Shown here: piece by piece, positions 28,559 to 36,962 of the stretch
How positions within the stretch are numbered: the first letter of the stretch is position 1
How the letters are laid out: each line of letters starts with the position of its first letter
NCBI GenBank assembly: GCA_963816435.1
Contig: CAWFKS010000009.1
Location: 62,001-126,000 of the forward strand
Direction: 5' to 3'
Length of the DNA stretch: 64,000 nt
Source: CAWFKS01 sp963816435
GTDB taxonomy: Bacteria; Pseudomonadota; Alphaproteobacteria; Rhizobiales; Rhizobiaceae
The notes under the pieces: generated by a model
What the model was told of the DNA's origin: nothing
The model's input: the letters and a program-made list of their open reading frames with translations, nothing else
Database searches by the model: none
Translations under genes and position numbers: made by a program

Positions 28559-29359
28559 CTATTGGCCGGGCTTTGTCGAGAGATCGTCGGCCAGTGCGAT
28601 GGCGGTGCGGCGGTCGGCCTCTCCGGCCAGCGCGAACGCCTCTTCCTGCATGTTGCGGATCCACGGAATGTCGCTCGGCTGTGCGTGCTCGAGCGCCGCA
28701 GTCATCATCGCCAGGCCGCGAACGACCTGGCCCGCCTGGAACAGCAGGTTGCCGAGCGTCGCCTGCGCGCCGGCATGGCCCTTCTCGGCCGCCAACTGGA
28801 ACCAGCGTCCCGCCTGGCGCACGCTCTTCTTGACGCCCTCGCCTTTCAGATACATGCGCCCGACCTCGAACTGCGCGGTCGGATTGCGGTAGGTGGCGGC
28901 GGCACGCATGAAATAGTCCTGCGCGGCTGACGCGTTCGGTTTCACCGGCGTGCCCGGAATGCCGTCGCGCGTGTAGCGTCCGAGTTCCACCAGCGCATCG
29001 GAGACGTAGCTTTCCTCCGGCGAACCGGGCTCGACGTCGTCGCGGGCGATTTCCTGAAAGAACTTGAAGGCTTCGTAGTCGTTGCGGGCAACGCCGTCGC
29101 CCTCGGCATACATCCGCGCCAGCTTCCAGCGGGCGCCGATCTGGCCGTTGTCGGCGGCATAGCGGTAGGCTTCGACGGCCTCGCCCTTGTCGCCGCGCTG
29201 ATAGGCCGAGAATCCGAAGCGGAACACCGCCCACGGGCTGCGCTCGGGCTTCTCCACCGACTGGTCGTCGAAGGCGCGCGCGCCGACGGCGCCGGCCAGC
29301 GTGGCGCCAGCCACGGCCGCGACGAATACGCCGGCTCTCACTGCGTCAGACAGCGCCAT
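28559..29359 (-). CDS. exoR: ExoR-like periplasmic Sel1-repeat regulator
   Basis: The 266-residue protein starts with a signal peptide (VFVAAVAGATLAGAVGARA) and contains Sel1/TPR-like repeats: SAYQRGDKGEAVEAYRYAAD, NGQIGARWKLARMYAEGDGV and NPTAQFEVGRMYLKGEGVKK. Its central segment DYEAFKFFQEIARDDVEPGS with ALVELGRYTRDGIPG matches ExoR as I know it from Sinorhizobium and Agrobacterium. There ExoR holds the ExoS sensor kinase inactive and so restrains succinoglycan synthesis; acid or host cues trigger its proteolysis. The exoS/chvI genes are not in this window. Confidence 0.85.
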   Translation of the reverse strand: MALSDAVRAGVFVAAVAGATLAGAVGARAFDDQSVEKPERSPWAVFRFGFSAYQRGDKGEAVEAYRYAADNGQIGARWKLARMYAEGDGVARNDYEAFKFFQEIARDDVEPGSPEESYVSDALVELGRYTRDGIPGTPVKPNASAAQDYFMRAAATYRNPTAQFEVGRMYLKGEGVKKSVRQAGRWFQLAAEKGHAGAQATLGNLLFQAGQVVRGLAMMTAALEHAQPSDIPWIRNMQEEAFALAGEADRRTAIALADDLSTKPGQ

Positions 29360-29997
29360 GACACCGCGTTTCCGTCGCTACGCACACATAAACTCCTGCC
29401 ACACCCGACTTGGCCGGTCTTCCACGAGTCCCGCCAACCGCGCGCCATGAGCCGTGCGGCGGGCGTTCCAGCCCTTCCGTCACAAGCCCGCCCCGCGGAC
29501 TGGCCATTGAAATCGAATAAGCGTCCATTGCCTTCCTTGGCCGCGAAACGCGGCCCTTCATGCGCTCTTGTTCTGGCTCGTTGCGCCCGAAGGACCTTCG
29601 GCGTGCGCCGGGTTTATGGCGGGAAATGGGCAATTAGCCCCCCGCTCCTTCTGTAGCAGAACGCTTCGTCAGGCACTGTTGCGGAATCATCACAAGCACT
29701 GCCCGAACGCTCGGCAGGTGCTCTCGCCGAAGCTTGTCGGCTGCGATCGGACCGCGGATCGGGAAGGAGTCGGGTCGGGCCGCATACCGACGATCAGATC
29801 AGCCTGAGCGGCTCCGCAGACGAGAGGGGCGGCCGGAATCCCGGCAGCCCGGAACATCCCGCCGCGATCATCGCGCCAGCGAAGTTCATTGAAAATCGGT
29901 AAATGGTGGCGGCCGGCATCAGAGCAGCCGCTTCGCTCTGGCCGTCCAACACTCAACGATCAGGAAGAACGCCCTGCGGGCGAGCGCGCGGGGAAGT
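29360..29997. other. 638-bp stretch without a convincing gene
   Basis: No open frame here has family-like features or rhizobial codon character on either strand. It must hold the promoter of the exoR-like gene. Near 29671 the string ggcactgttgcgga resembles the terminal inverted repeat of IS6-family elements, but no partner end or transposase is visible. Part of the region may be a decayed mobile-element remnant. Confidence 0.4.
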
Positions 29998-30171
29998 CTA
30001 CTCCGCCGCGTCGCGGAAGCGGCCGTGGCCGGCCTCAGCGTGGTCTTCGTCCCACGGCCGCGTCAGCGGACTGCGCTCGAGGCGCATCAGCTGTTCGAAC
30101 GGATCGTAGAGCGGCGACGGCTCGTTGCCCCCGGAGCGGCCGTTTTCCGGCTCGCGGTCGTTTTTCGCCAT
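29998..30171 (-). CDS. Small conserved hypothetical protein
   Basis: The 57-residue protein is polar and acidic: MAKNDREPENGRSGGNEP, then SPLYDPFEQLMRLERSPLTR and PWDEDHAEAGH. The PLYDPFEQLxRLxRSPLTRP segment looks conserved in rhizobia, but this comes from memory of similar short proteins. No function is known. ATG 30171 is preceded by a GGGGGCT sequence about 10 nt upstream. It is divergent from the MBL-fold gene. Confidence 0.5.
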   Translation of the reverse strand: MAKNDREPENGRSGGNEPSPLYDPFEQLMRLERSPLTRPWDEDHAEAGHGRFRDAAE

Positions 30172-30389
30172 GTGACTCACAGCCCCCAAATTCACGTCGC
30201 CATCTGGAGCTTCGCGCCGGGTACGGTCAACCCGTGCAATTGCCTGCGCATTCACATGGCGTCGCAGGCCGCAACGTTCCGTGTGCGCTCGGCATGGACA
30301 AGCCCGCAGGGCGGCACGGCTTTCGCCGCGCCTCGCCCGGTGCTAAGCCACGGGTCCCGAACTGTCCGCCCTGCCCGTGCCAATCGCCC

Positions 30390-31295
30390 ATGCAACTTGA
30401 ATTCGACATGCAGTTTTCTCCCGCCTACGGTTCGGCCGTGCCGGTCGCGCCGGGAGTGGCGCGCGTCACGGTCAACAATCCCAGCCCCTTCACCTTCTAC
30501 GGCACCAACACCTACGTGGTCGGCACCGACACGCTGGCGATCATCGATCCCGGCCCGGCCGACGAACGTCACCTCGGCTCCCTGCTGGACATCGTCAACG
30601 GCCGAACAGTCAGCCATATCGTCGTCACCCACACGCACCGCGACCACTCGCCGCTCGCCGGCCGCCTGAAGACGGAGACCGGCGCCACCATCGTCGCGCA
30701 GGGCATGCATCGTCCCGCCCGGCCGCTGAGGATCGGCGAGAGCGAACGCCTCGACGCCAGCGGCGACATGACCTTCGTGCCCGACGTCACGTTGAGCGAC
30801 GGCGAGGTCGTGCAGGGCGACGGTTGGGCGCTGCGCACCGTGCTGACGCCGGGGCACGCGGCCAATCACGCGGCGTTCGCGCTCGAAGGCACCGACATCC
30901 TGTTTTCGGGCGATCACGTCATGGGCTGGTCGACGACGATCGTCGCGCCGCCCGATGGCGCCATGTCGGACTACATGGCCTCGCTCGACAAGCTGATCGA
31001 GCGCGGCGACAAGCTGCTCCTGCCGGGCCACGGCGGACCGGTCTCGCAGCCCGGCGCCTTCATGCGAGCGCTGAAGGGCCATCGCAAGATGCGCGAGCGC
31101 GCCATCCTCGACCGCCTGCAGAAGGGCGACCGCACGATTCCCGACATGGTCAAGGCGATCTATCGCGAAACCGACCCGCGGCTGCATGCCGCCGCGGGCC
31201 TTTCGGTGCTCGCCCACCTGGAAGACCTCGTCGCCCGCGGCGAGGTCGTGTGCGACGGCGAGCCGGCGATCGACGCCGAATACCGGCCCGCCTGA
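30390..31295 (+). CDS. MBL-fold metallo-hydrolase (LACTB2-like)
   Basis: The 301-residue protein has the metallo-beta-lactamase signature VVTHTHRDHSP (HxHxDH) near residue 86, further metal ligands in TPGHAANHAAF and LFSGDHVMGW, and LLPGHGGPV late in the domain. The C-terminal helical part (HRKMRERAILDRLQKGDRTI and on) is the winged-helix domain seen in LACTB2-type enzymes, which suggests a hydrolase or nuclease acting on ester or RNA bonds. The start is uncertain: ATG 30390 has no strong ribosome-binding site, and ATG 30408 is six codons later. Confidence 0.85.
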   Translation: MQLEFDMQFSPAYGSAVPVAPGVARVTVNNPSPFTFYGTNTYVVGTDTLAIIDPGPADERHLGSLLDIVNGRTVSHIVVTHTHRDHSPLAGRLKTETGATIVAQGMHRPARPLRIGESERLDASGDMTFVPDVTLSDGEVVQGDGWALRTVLTPGHAANHAAFALEGTDILFSGDHVMGWSTTIVAPPDGAMSDYMASLDKLIERGDKLLLPGHGGPVSQPGAFMRALKGHRKMRERAILDRLQKGDRTIPDMVKAIYRETDPRLHAAAGLSVLAHLEDLVARGEVVCDGEPAIDAEYRPA

Positions 31296-31314
31296 CCCCG
31301 AGCGCGCCGCGAGG

Positions 31315-32697
31315 CTAGGCTGCCTTGCGCAACTCCGGCTCGGCGGCATTCAGCGCCGCCAGAATGCGCTCGCAGGCGAGGTCGATCGTTTCCCGGGTCC
31401 AGATGAGCGGCGGCGACATGATCATTGTGTCTCCCACCGCGCGCATCATCAGGCCGTTGTCGATCGCATGGTCGCGCACCTTCTCGGCCGCCTTGCCGAC
31501 ATTCGGGAACCGCTCGCGCGTCGCCTTGTCCTTGACCAGCTCGATTGCCGCCATCATCCCGTAGGCCCGCACCTCGCCGACGATGCCGTGGCCGGCGATG
31601 CGTTCCTGCAGTGCCTGCAGCAGATATGGCCCGGTTTCCTCGCGCACCCGCTCGATGAGGCCTTCGCGCTCGATGATGTCGAGATTGGCCAGCGCCACCG
31701 CGCAGGCGACCGGATGCCCCGAATAGGTGTAGCCGTGGAAGAACTCGCCTCCCTTGTCGACCAGGGTTTTCGCGATGCGGTCGCCGACGAACAGCGCCGA
31801 CAGCGGCTGGTAGCCGGAGGTCAGCGCCTTGGCGGTGGTCATCGTGTCGGGCTCCAGCCCCAGCCGCTGCGCCGCGAACCACTCGCCGGTGCGCCCGTAA
31901 CCGGTGATCACCTCGTCGAGCATCAGCAGCACGTCGTATTTGCGGCAGATGCGCTGGATTTCCGGCCAGTAGCTGTCCGGCGCGATCTTCACGCCTCCGG
32001 CGCCCATCACCGGCTCGCCGATGAAGGCGGCGACCTTGTCGGCGCCGGCTTCGAGGATCGCGTCCTCCACTGCCTTGGCCGCGCGCAAACCGAAATCGTG
32101 GTCGCTCTCGCCTTCCTGCTTCAGTTCGAAGGCATAGGGCGGCATGACGTGCACGATGTTCGGCACCGCGCCGTGAAGCTGCGCGTGCATGCCGGCCATG
32201 CCGCCGAGCGAGGTGCCGGCGATCGTCGAGCCGTGATAGGCCGACTGGCGCGAGATGATGCGGTTCTTCTCCGGCTTGCCCTCGAGCGCCCAGAAATGCC
32301 GCACCAGCCTGACCGCCGTGTCGTTCGCTTCCGAGCCCGAGGAGCCGTAGAAGACCTGGCTCATCCCCTTCGGCGCAATCCTGGCAAGGCGGTCGGCCAG
32401 CAGGATCGGCGTCGGCGTCGAGCAGCGGAAGAACGAGTTGTAGTAGGGCAATTCCTTCATCTGCTCGTAGGCGGCGTCGGCCAGTTCGGTGCGTCCGTAG
32501 CCGGCGTTCACGCACCACAGGCCGGCCATGCCGTCGAGGATCTCCTTGCCCTCGCTGTCGTAGATGTAGGGACCGTCGGCACGGGTGATGACGCGCGAAC
32601 CTGCACCACGCAGGTCACGATGGTCGGTGAAGGGATGGAGATGATGCGCGGCATCCATCTCCTGAAGCTGCTTCAGGGAAAAATTGCGATAGCTCAT
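31315..32697 (-). CDS. Class III PLP-dependent omega-aminotransferase
   Basis: The 460-residue enzyme transfers amino groups from omega-amines to keto acids. Features are GPYIYDSEGKEILDGMAGLW near residue 42, FYGSSGSEANDTAVRL (cofactor phosphate binding), SAYHGSTIAGTSLGGM, VLLMLDEVITGYGRTG, and TMTTAKALTSGYQPLSA with the Schiff-base lysine. The sequence is of the putrescine/beta-alanine:pyruvate aminotransferase type, but the substrate is not certain. It is transcribed on the minus strand with 237 bp to the methyltransferase gene upstream. Confidence 0.92.
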   Translation of the reverse strand: MSYRNFSLKQLQEMDAAHHLHPFTDHRDLRGAGSRVITRADGPYIYDSEGKEILDGMAGLWCVNAGYGRTELADAAYEQMKELPYYNSFFRCSTPTPILLADRLARIAPKGMSQVFYGSSGSEANDTAVRLVRHFWALEGKPEKNRIISRQSAYHGSTIAGTSLGGMAGMHAQLHGAVPNIVHVMPPYAFELKQEGESDHDFGLRAAKAVEDAILEAGADKVAAFIGEPVMGAGGVKIAPDSYWPEIQRICRKYDVLLMLDEVITGYGRTGEWFAAQRLGLEPDTMTTAKALTSGYQPLSALFVGDRIAKTLVDKGGEFFHGYTYSGHPVACAVALANLDIIEREGLIERVREETGPYLLQALQERIAGHGIVGEVRAYGMMAAIELVKDKATRERFPNVGKAAEKVRDHAIDNGLMMRAVGDTMIMSPPLIWTRETIDLACERILAALNAAEPELRKAA

Positions 32698-32934
32698 GGG
32701 GTTGTCGTCTCCTGTTGAATCGGTCCGGCAGCCGTTTCCGGCGCCGGGGGCGGATTCATCAGGTGACGGGCGGCGAGTAGCCGATGCGCGCGCACAGGCG
32801 CAGCAATTCGCAGTGCCGCGTCCTCGGCGACGGCGTCAACGCGAACTGCAATCTGTTCTTCGGAGCGCGGCCCATGCCCGACTGTAGCCGAAGGCGTGCC
32901 CGTTTCAAGCCGGCCCCGGGAAGCGCCTTGGCGA

Positions 32935-33951
32935 TCAGCCTCGCGACCGCCGGCGCTCGCGCCGGCCGCCGGCACCGGCGCCGCTCTCCGCGGCGCTGCG
33001 GTTGCGCATCGGCCCGATGCGTTCGACGATCATTTCCACCGTCGGACGAGGCTGCGGCTCGTGCGCATCGAGTGCGGCGCGCATTGCCTTCAGGTGCTCG
33101 AACGAGGTGCCGCAGCAGCCGCCTATGATCCGGGCGCCGGCGTCGACCGCCAGGCGCACATAGTCGGCCATCAGTTCCGGCGTGCCGGAATAGTGGATCT
33201 CGGCACCGCGGAACTCGGGAATCCCGCAATTGCCCTTGACGATGAGCGTCGCATCGCCCCTCGCCTCGGCCATGTCGAGGAGCGAGGCCAGGATGTCGGA
33301 TGCTCCCACCCCGCAATTCGCGCCGACGGCCACGGGCGCGGCCTCGAACCCGTCGGCGATCCCGTGGATGTCGGCCGGCGCCAGGCCCATCATCGTGCGC
33401 CCGGCCGTGTCGAACGAGCCGGTGTAGGTGTAGGGCAGCCCGACGCGGATGGCGGCGGCGATCGCCGCGCGGATTTCGCCGGGGGCCGACATGGTCTCGA
33501 TCCATGCGACTTCCGCACCGCCGGCCTTAAGGCCCTCCATCTGTTCCGCGAATGCCTCGACCGCGTCGTCATAGGTGAGAGCGCCCAGCGGCTCCAGCAG
33601 CTCGCCGGTCGGTCCGACCGAACCGGCGACGATGACGCGCCGGTCTGCCGTTTCGGCGACTTCGCGGGCCAGTTCCGCCGCCAGCCGGTTGAGGTCGAAG
33701 ACGCGGTCCTGCGCGTGGTGCAGCTTCAGCCGGTGGCGCGTGCCGCCGAAGGAATTGGTAAGGATGATGTCCGCCCCGGCTTCGACGAAACCCTTGTGCA
33801 GCGCCCTGATCTTGTCGGGAGCCGTCTCGTTCCACAGTTCCGGCGCCTCGCCTGCCTCGAGCCCCATCGCGAACAGGTTGGTTCCGGTGGCGCCGTCGGC
33901 AAGCAGCACGCCCTTTTCGGCGATCAGGGCGTCGATGGGATTTGCGTTCAT
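32935..33951 (-). CDS. bmt: Homocysteine S-methyltransferase (betaine-homocysteine methyltransferase type)
   Basis: The 338-residue zinc enzyme makes methionine from homocysteine; the methyl donor in this group is often glycine betaine or S-methylmethionine. GVLLADGATGTNLFAMGLE is the N-terminal signature. Zinc ligands are seen as VGANCGVGASD (near residue 230) and RIIGGCCGTSFEHL (near residue 290). The Arg/Gly-rich C-terminal tail (GGRRERRRSRG) is unusual. ATG 33951 was chosen by homology; ATG 33984 is possible. A perfect 20-bp palindrome lies just upstream. Betaine use would fit the demethylation genes further along, but this link is inference. Confidence 0.88.
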   Translation of the reverse strand: MNANPIDALIAEKGVLLADGATGTNLFAMGLEAGEAPELWNETAPDKIRALHKGFVEAGADIILTNSFGGTRHRLKLHHAQDRVFDLNRLAAELAREVAETADRRVIVAGSVGPTGELLEPLGALTYDDAVEAFAEQMEGLKAGGAEVAWIETMSAPGEIRAAIAAAIRVGLPYTYTGSFDTAGRTMMGLAPADIHGIADGFEAAPVAVGANCGVGASDILASLLDMAEARGDATLIVKGNCGIPEFRGAEIHYSGTPELMADYVRLAVDAGARIIGGCCGTSFEHLKAMRAALDAHEPQPRPTVEMIVERIGPMRNRSAAESGAGAGGRRERRRSRG

Positions 33952-33988
33952 GGGGGTGGGTCTTTCGCCAGCCGTTGTTTGCATAACG

Positions 33989-34008
33989 ATATAAAGAATT
34001 CTTTATAT
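33989..34008. promoter_or_regulatory. Perfect 20-bp palindrome upstream of bmt (candidate operator)
   Basis: The sequence atataaagaattctttatat is a perfect AT-rich palindrome in a GC-rich region, 37 bp before the bmt ATG and between bmt and the 3' end of the XRE gene. Methionine-cycle genes in alphaproteobacteria are often controlled by SahR, an ArsR-family regulator, through AT-rich palindromes. SahR control here is an inference. Confidence 0.65.
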
Positions 34009-34048
34009 GGCTTCAATCGGAATGCGACTGACGATCCCGGGGAAACGA

Positions 34049-34894
34049 CTAGAGCGGCACCGAATCGCTCAGCGCCTTGGCGTGCGCGGCGGCCTCGTGC
34101 GAATTGACCACCGCCGCCCGTATCAGATTGTCGAAGTGGCGCGTCAGCGTCCGCACCGGCGCCGTGGCATTCAGCACGAGATACATGTCGCCGACATAGA
34201 TCGCCGCGCGGATCGAGCCGAAGATCGTGTACGGCACCGAATAACGCCGCTTGCCGTCGAACAGGAACAGACGGAAGGTCGGATAGAGGTCGTCGAGCAG
34301 CCGTGCCATGTGGTCGAGCTGTCGCTTGCGGGCCGGCGCTGCGAGGCCTGACCATATGCCGTTGCCGCGCGCGAAGATCTCCAGCATGTGCAGCGGCATG
34401 CAGACTTCCATGTCGGTCTCGGGCCGGCGGTTGTAGTCGATGCGATACTGCGTCTCGTCGATCTGGGCGTCCGGGTCCTTTTCCGTGATCCCGGCCTCGT
34501 ACTCTATGACCTCGTCGGTGCGCAGCAGGTCCGGGATGCCCGACGGCACGTAGCGGATCTTGGTGCCGACGGCCTCGGTGTGCCAGCGCCCCAGCAGCGT
34601 GCGCTCGAAACCGCCGAACGCCTCCTCGATCTCAAGGCTCGGCCTGATTTCGGCGCTCAGCCCCTCGTCCTGCGAGAGCCCGAGCAGCCAGTCGAGCGAT
34701 ATCTTGTGCTCGGCCGCGATGTTGAGCAGCGTCTCGGCCCGCGGCAGGCGCGTCGAGGCGCCCGACAGCAGCTGCGACAGCGCCGAGCGGTCGATGCCGA
34801 CCTTCGCCGCGAAAGCCGATTGATTCGCACCGGAACGCTGCAGGAGCAGGCGAAGCCGCTCGCGGAATGTCGCCGACAGGTCGCGCTTGTCCAT
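34049..34894 (-). CDS. XRE-family transcriptional regulator
   Basis: The 281-residue protein has an N-terminal helix-turn-helix of the Cro/CI type: FRERLRLLLQRSGANQSAFA with AKVGIDRSALSQLLSG (residues about 10-50). A large C-terminal domain of unknown ligand follows (EAFGGFERTLLGRWHTEAVG, ICM-like PLHMLEIFARGNGIW). The start 34894 gives a HTH at the usual place. It is divergent from a fatty acid desaturase gene, with 190 bp between that contain an inverted repeat. It probably controls itself, the desaturase, or both. Confidence 0.88.
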   Translation of the reverse strand: MDKRDLSATFRERLRLLLQRSGANQSAFAAKVGIDRSALSQLLSGASTRLPRAETLLNIAAEHKISLDWLLGLSQDEGLSAEIRPSLEIEEAFGGFERTLLGRWHTEAVGTKIRYVPSGIPDLLRTDEVIEYEAGITEKDPDAQIDETQYRIDYNRRPETDMEVCMPLHMLEIFARGNGIWSGLAAPARKRQLDHMARLLDDLYPTFRLFLFDGKRRYSVPYTIFGSIRAAIYVGDMYLVLNATAPVRTLTRHFDNLIRAAVVNSHEAAAHAKALSDSVPL

Positions 34895-35001
34895 TTCTGC
34901 GATGCACCAGGCCAATTCTGTTTACAATATGCAACAACTGTCGCCGTTGCGTCCCATTGTCAACGCATTGTGCGCGTTCTCGCGTTGCGGCCTCCACCTG
35001 C

Positions 35002-35023
35002 TCCTGACAGCATTGTGTCAGGA
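35002..35023. promoter_or_regulatory. Inverted repeat in the XRE/desaturase divergent promoter
   Basis: Two perfect 8-bp arms, tcctgaca and tgtcagga, flank a 6-bp spacer. The site lies 62 bp before the desaturase start and 108 bp before the XRE start. It is a candidate XRE operator; no other copy is seen in the window. Confidence 0.5.
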
Positions 35024-35084
35024 AGTGGGGGACAAACGGACCGGACCGTCCAGGCAACGACTCCGGCACATCCTTGGGGCAGAA

Positions 35085-36098
35085 ATGAAGGGCGATGCTG
35101 ACATTCGTCGGCGCGGCGCACTGGCGCTCGAATGGCCGACGCTGATACTTGTCGTGGGATGCTATGCCGCGTGGGGCGCGGCGGGCTTCTTCCTCTGGCC
35201 GCTCCATCCGGTGCTGGCCCTCGCCATCATCACCTTCGCCGTCGCCATGCAATCCTCGCTGATGCACGAGGCCGCCCATGGCCACCCGACGCGCAGCGCT
35301 GTCGTCAACGAAATTCTGGTCGGCCTGCCGATCGGCCTCGTCTATCCCTATCGGCGCTTCAAGACGCTGCACCTGCGCCACCACGCCGACGAGCGGCTGA
35401 CCGACCCCTTCGACGATCCCGAAAGCTACTACCGGGCGCTGTGGCGCCACGCGAACTATCCGGCAGTGCTCAAATGGCTGCTCAAGGCCAACAACACCAT
35501 GGTCGGCCGCTTCGTCATTGGGCCGGTGCTGGCCGACATCGGCTTCTTCCTCACCGAGGCCAAGCTCGTCGCCGACGGCGACAGCCGCGTGCGGCGCGCA
35601 TGGATCAACCACGCGATCGGGCTGGCGCTGGTGCTGCCGATCGTCGTGTTCGCCTTCGGCATGCCGCTGTGGCTCTACCTGCTGGTGCCGGCCTGGCTCG
35701 GCCAGTCGCTGATCTCGGTGCGCACCTTCGCCGAGCACCAGTGGTCGGAACGGCCGGACGGGCGCACCATCATCATCGAGCGCTCGCCGCTGTCGTTCCT
35801 GTTCCTCAACAACAATCTGCACCTCGTCCACCACAAGGCGCCGACGGTGGCCTGGTACGAGCTGCCCGGCCTGTTCCGCGCCCGCCGCGAGGAATGGCTG
35901 AAGATGAACGACGGCTATTCATACCCGAGCTACTTCGCCCTGCTGAAGGAATTCGCCTTCAGGCCGAAGGAGCCGGTGGTGCACCCGTTCCTGCGCCGCG
36001 CGCCAGAGCCCGGCCGCGCCTTCACCCCCCGTGTGCGTGCGCACACGCTGTCGGGCGGCCGTGCCGCGCCGGTGCCGGCGAAGCCGCCGAAGGATTGA
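35085..36098 (+). CDS. Membrane fatty acid desaturase
   Basis: The 337-residue integral membrane di-iron enzyme has the three His boxes of fatty acid desaturases: SLMHEAAHGHPTR (HxxxH), TLHLRHHADERL (HxxHH) and NLHLVHHKAPTVAW (HxxHH). Long hydrophobic segments lie near residues 15-55 and 180-215. It introduces a double bond or hydroxyl into an acyl chain using O2; the specific substrate is unknown. ATG 35085 follows tggggcagaa. The frame is open further upstream but that part has no family features. It is paired with a divergent XRE regulator. Confidence 0.88.
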   Translation: MKGDADIRRRGALALEWPTLILVVGCYAAWGAAGFFLWPLHPVLALAIITFAVAMQSSLMHEAAHGHPTRSAVVNEILVGLPIGLVYPYRRFKTLHLRHHADERLTDPFDDPESYYRALWRHANYPAVLKWLLKANNTMVGRFVIGPVLADIGFFLTEAKLVADGDSRVRRAWINHAIGLALVLPIVVFAFGMPLWLYLLVPAWLGQSLISVRTFAEHQWSERPDGRTIIIERSPLSFLFLNNNLHLVHHKAPTVAWYELPGLFRARREEWLKMNDGYSYPSYFALLKEFAFRPKEPVVHPFLRRAPEPGRAFTPRVRAHTLSGGRAAPVPAKPPKD

Positions 36099-36147
36099 GG
36101 ATTTCGAGCCGCTTGCGCGTGAGACATGATTCTCCGCATAAGGCGGC

Positions 36148-36955
36148 ATGAGCGAATTCGTCGCCGCCCTGCCGATGTACGACTGGCCGGAGGTCCGTGC
36201 CGATACCGATGCGGCCTGGGCTGCAGCTTCGCGACCGGCTCCGCGCCGCCGGCATCGACGCACCGGACACGCTCGCGCGACGCAATGCCGACCTGCCGCC
36301 GGTGCCCGGCGGCATCCGCGACGCCGCCGACCATCTGATCGCGCCCGACCCCGCGACGCTGCCGCCCGAGGAATTCGACCTCGCTGTGCTGTGGCGCCAC
36401 CCCGCCCTGCTCTTCGCCCAGACCTGCTGGGGACCGATGGAGGCCGGGCTTTCGCAGCATGTCGCCGTCGTTGGCCAGCCGGACTACTCCGCATTTGAAG
36501 GCGGCGCGGGCGAGGCCTATTCAAGCGCCATCCTGGTGCGCGCCGGCGAGGCGGGCACCGGCCCCGTTTCGCCTCCCGCCGACGGTTCGGCCGTCCTCCC
36601 GCTCGAGCGGATGCGCGGAAGAAAACTCGCCTTCAACGACCCGCACTCGATGTCCGGCATCATCGCGCTCGGCCGCGACCTCGAAGCCGCCGGCGAGAGC
36701 CTCGACATCTTCTCGGGCAAGGTCGAGACCGGCGGCCATCGCGCCTCGATCGTGGCCGTCGCGGATGGTCGCGCCGACATCTGCGCCGTCGACTGCCGCA
36801 CCTGGGCGCTGGCGCGACGATTCGAGCCGAAGGCGAAGCAGATGGAGGTCGTCGGCTGGACGGCGCGCCGCAAGGGCCTGCCCTGCATTTCCGCCGGCGA
36901 TCTGGAGCCGCTGCACGAGACGCTGCGCCGTGCCGTCGCCGAATCCGGGCTCTGA
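36148..36955 (+). CDS. PhnD/SsuA-type substrate-binding domain protein, one frameshift
   Basis: MSEFVAALPMYDWPEVRADT begins the protein, which lacks a signal peptide. A surplus base at 36223-36227 then shifts the frame; dropping it gives WAALRDRLRAAGIDAPDTLA and joins the rest. The main part has LWRHPALLFAQTCWGPMEAG, LRGRKLAF-like RMRGRKLAFNDPHSMSG, SIVAVADGRADICAVDCRTW and VVGWTARRKGLPCI, the two-lobed phosphonate-binding-like fold. The corrected length is 268 residues. Without an export signal it may be a cytoplasmic sensor or enzyme rather than a transporter component. It is convergent with the DddP-like gene. Confidence 0.75.
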
Positions 36956-36962
36956 GCGGGCC

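Noticed and set aside
29671..29690. IS6-family terminal repeat (ggcactgttgc)
   Set aside because: Only one end is present, without transposase, second end or target duplication; the match is short.
33952..34048. SAM-II riboswitch before the homocysteine methyltransferase gene
   Set aside because: The leader is too short and shows only the palindrome; no SAM-II core is seen.
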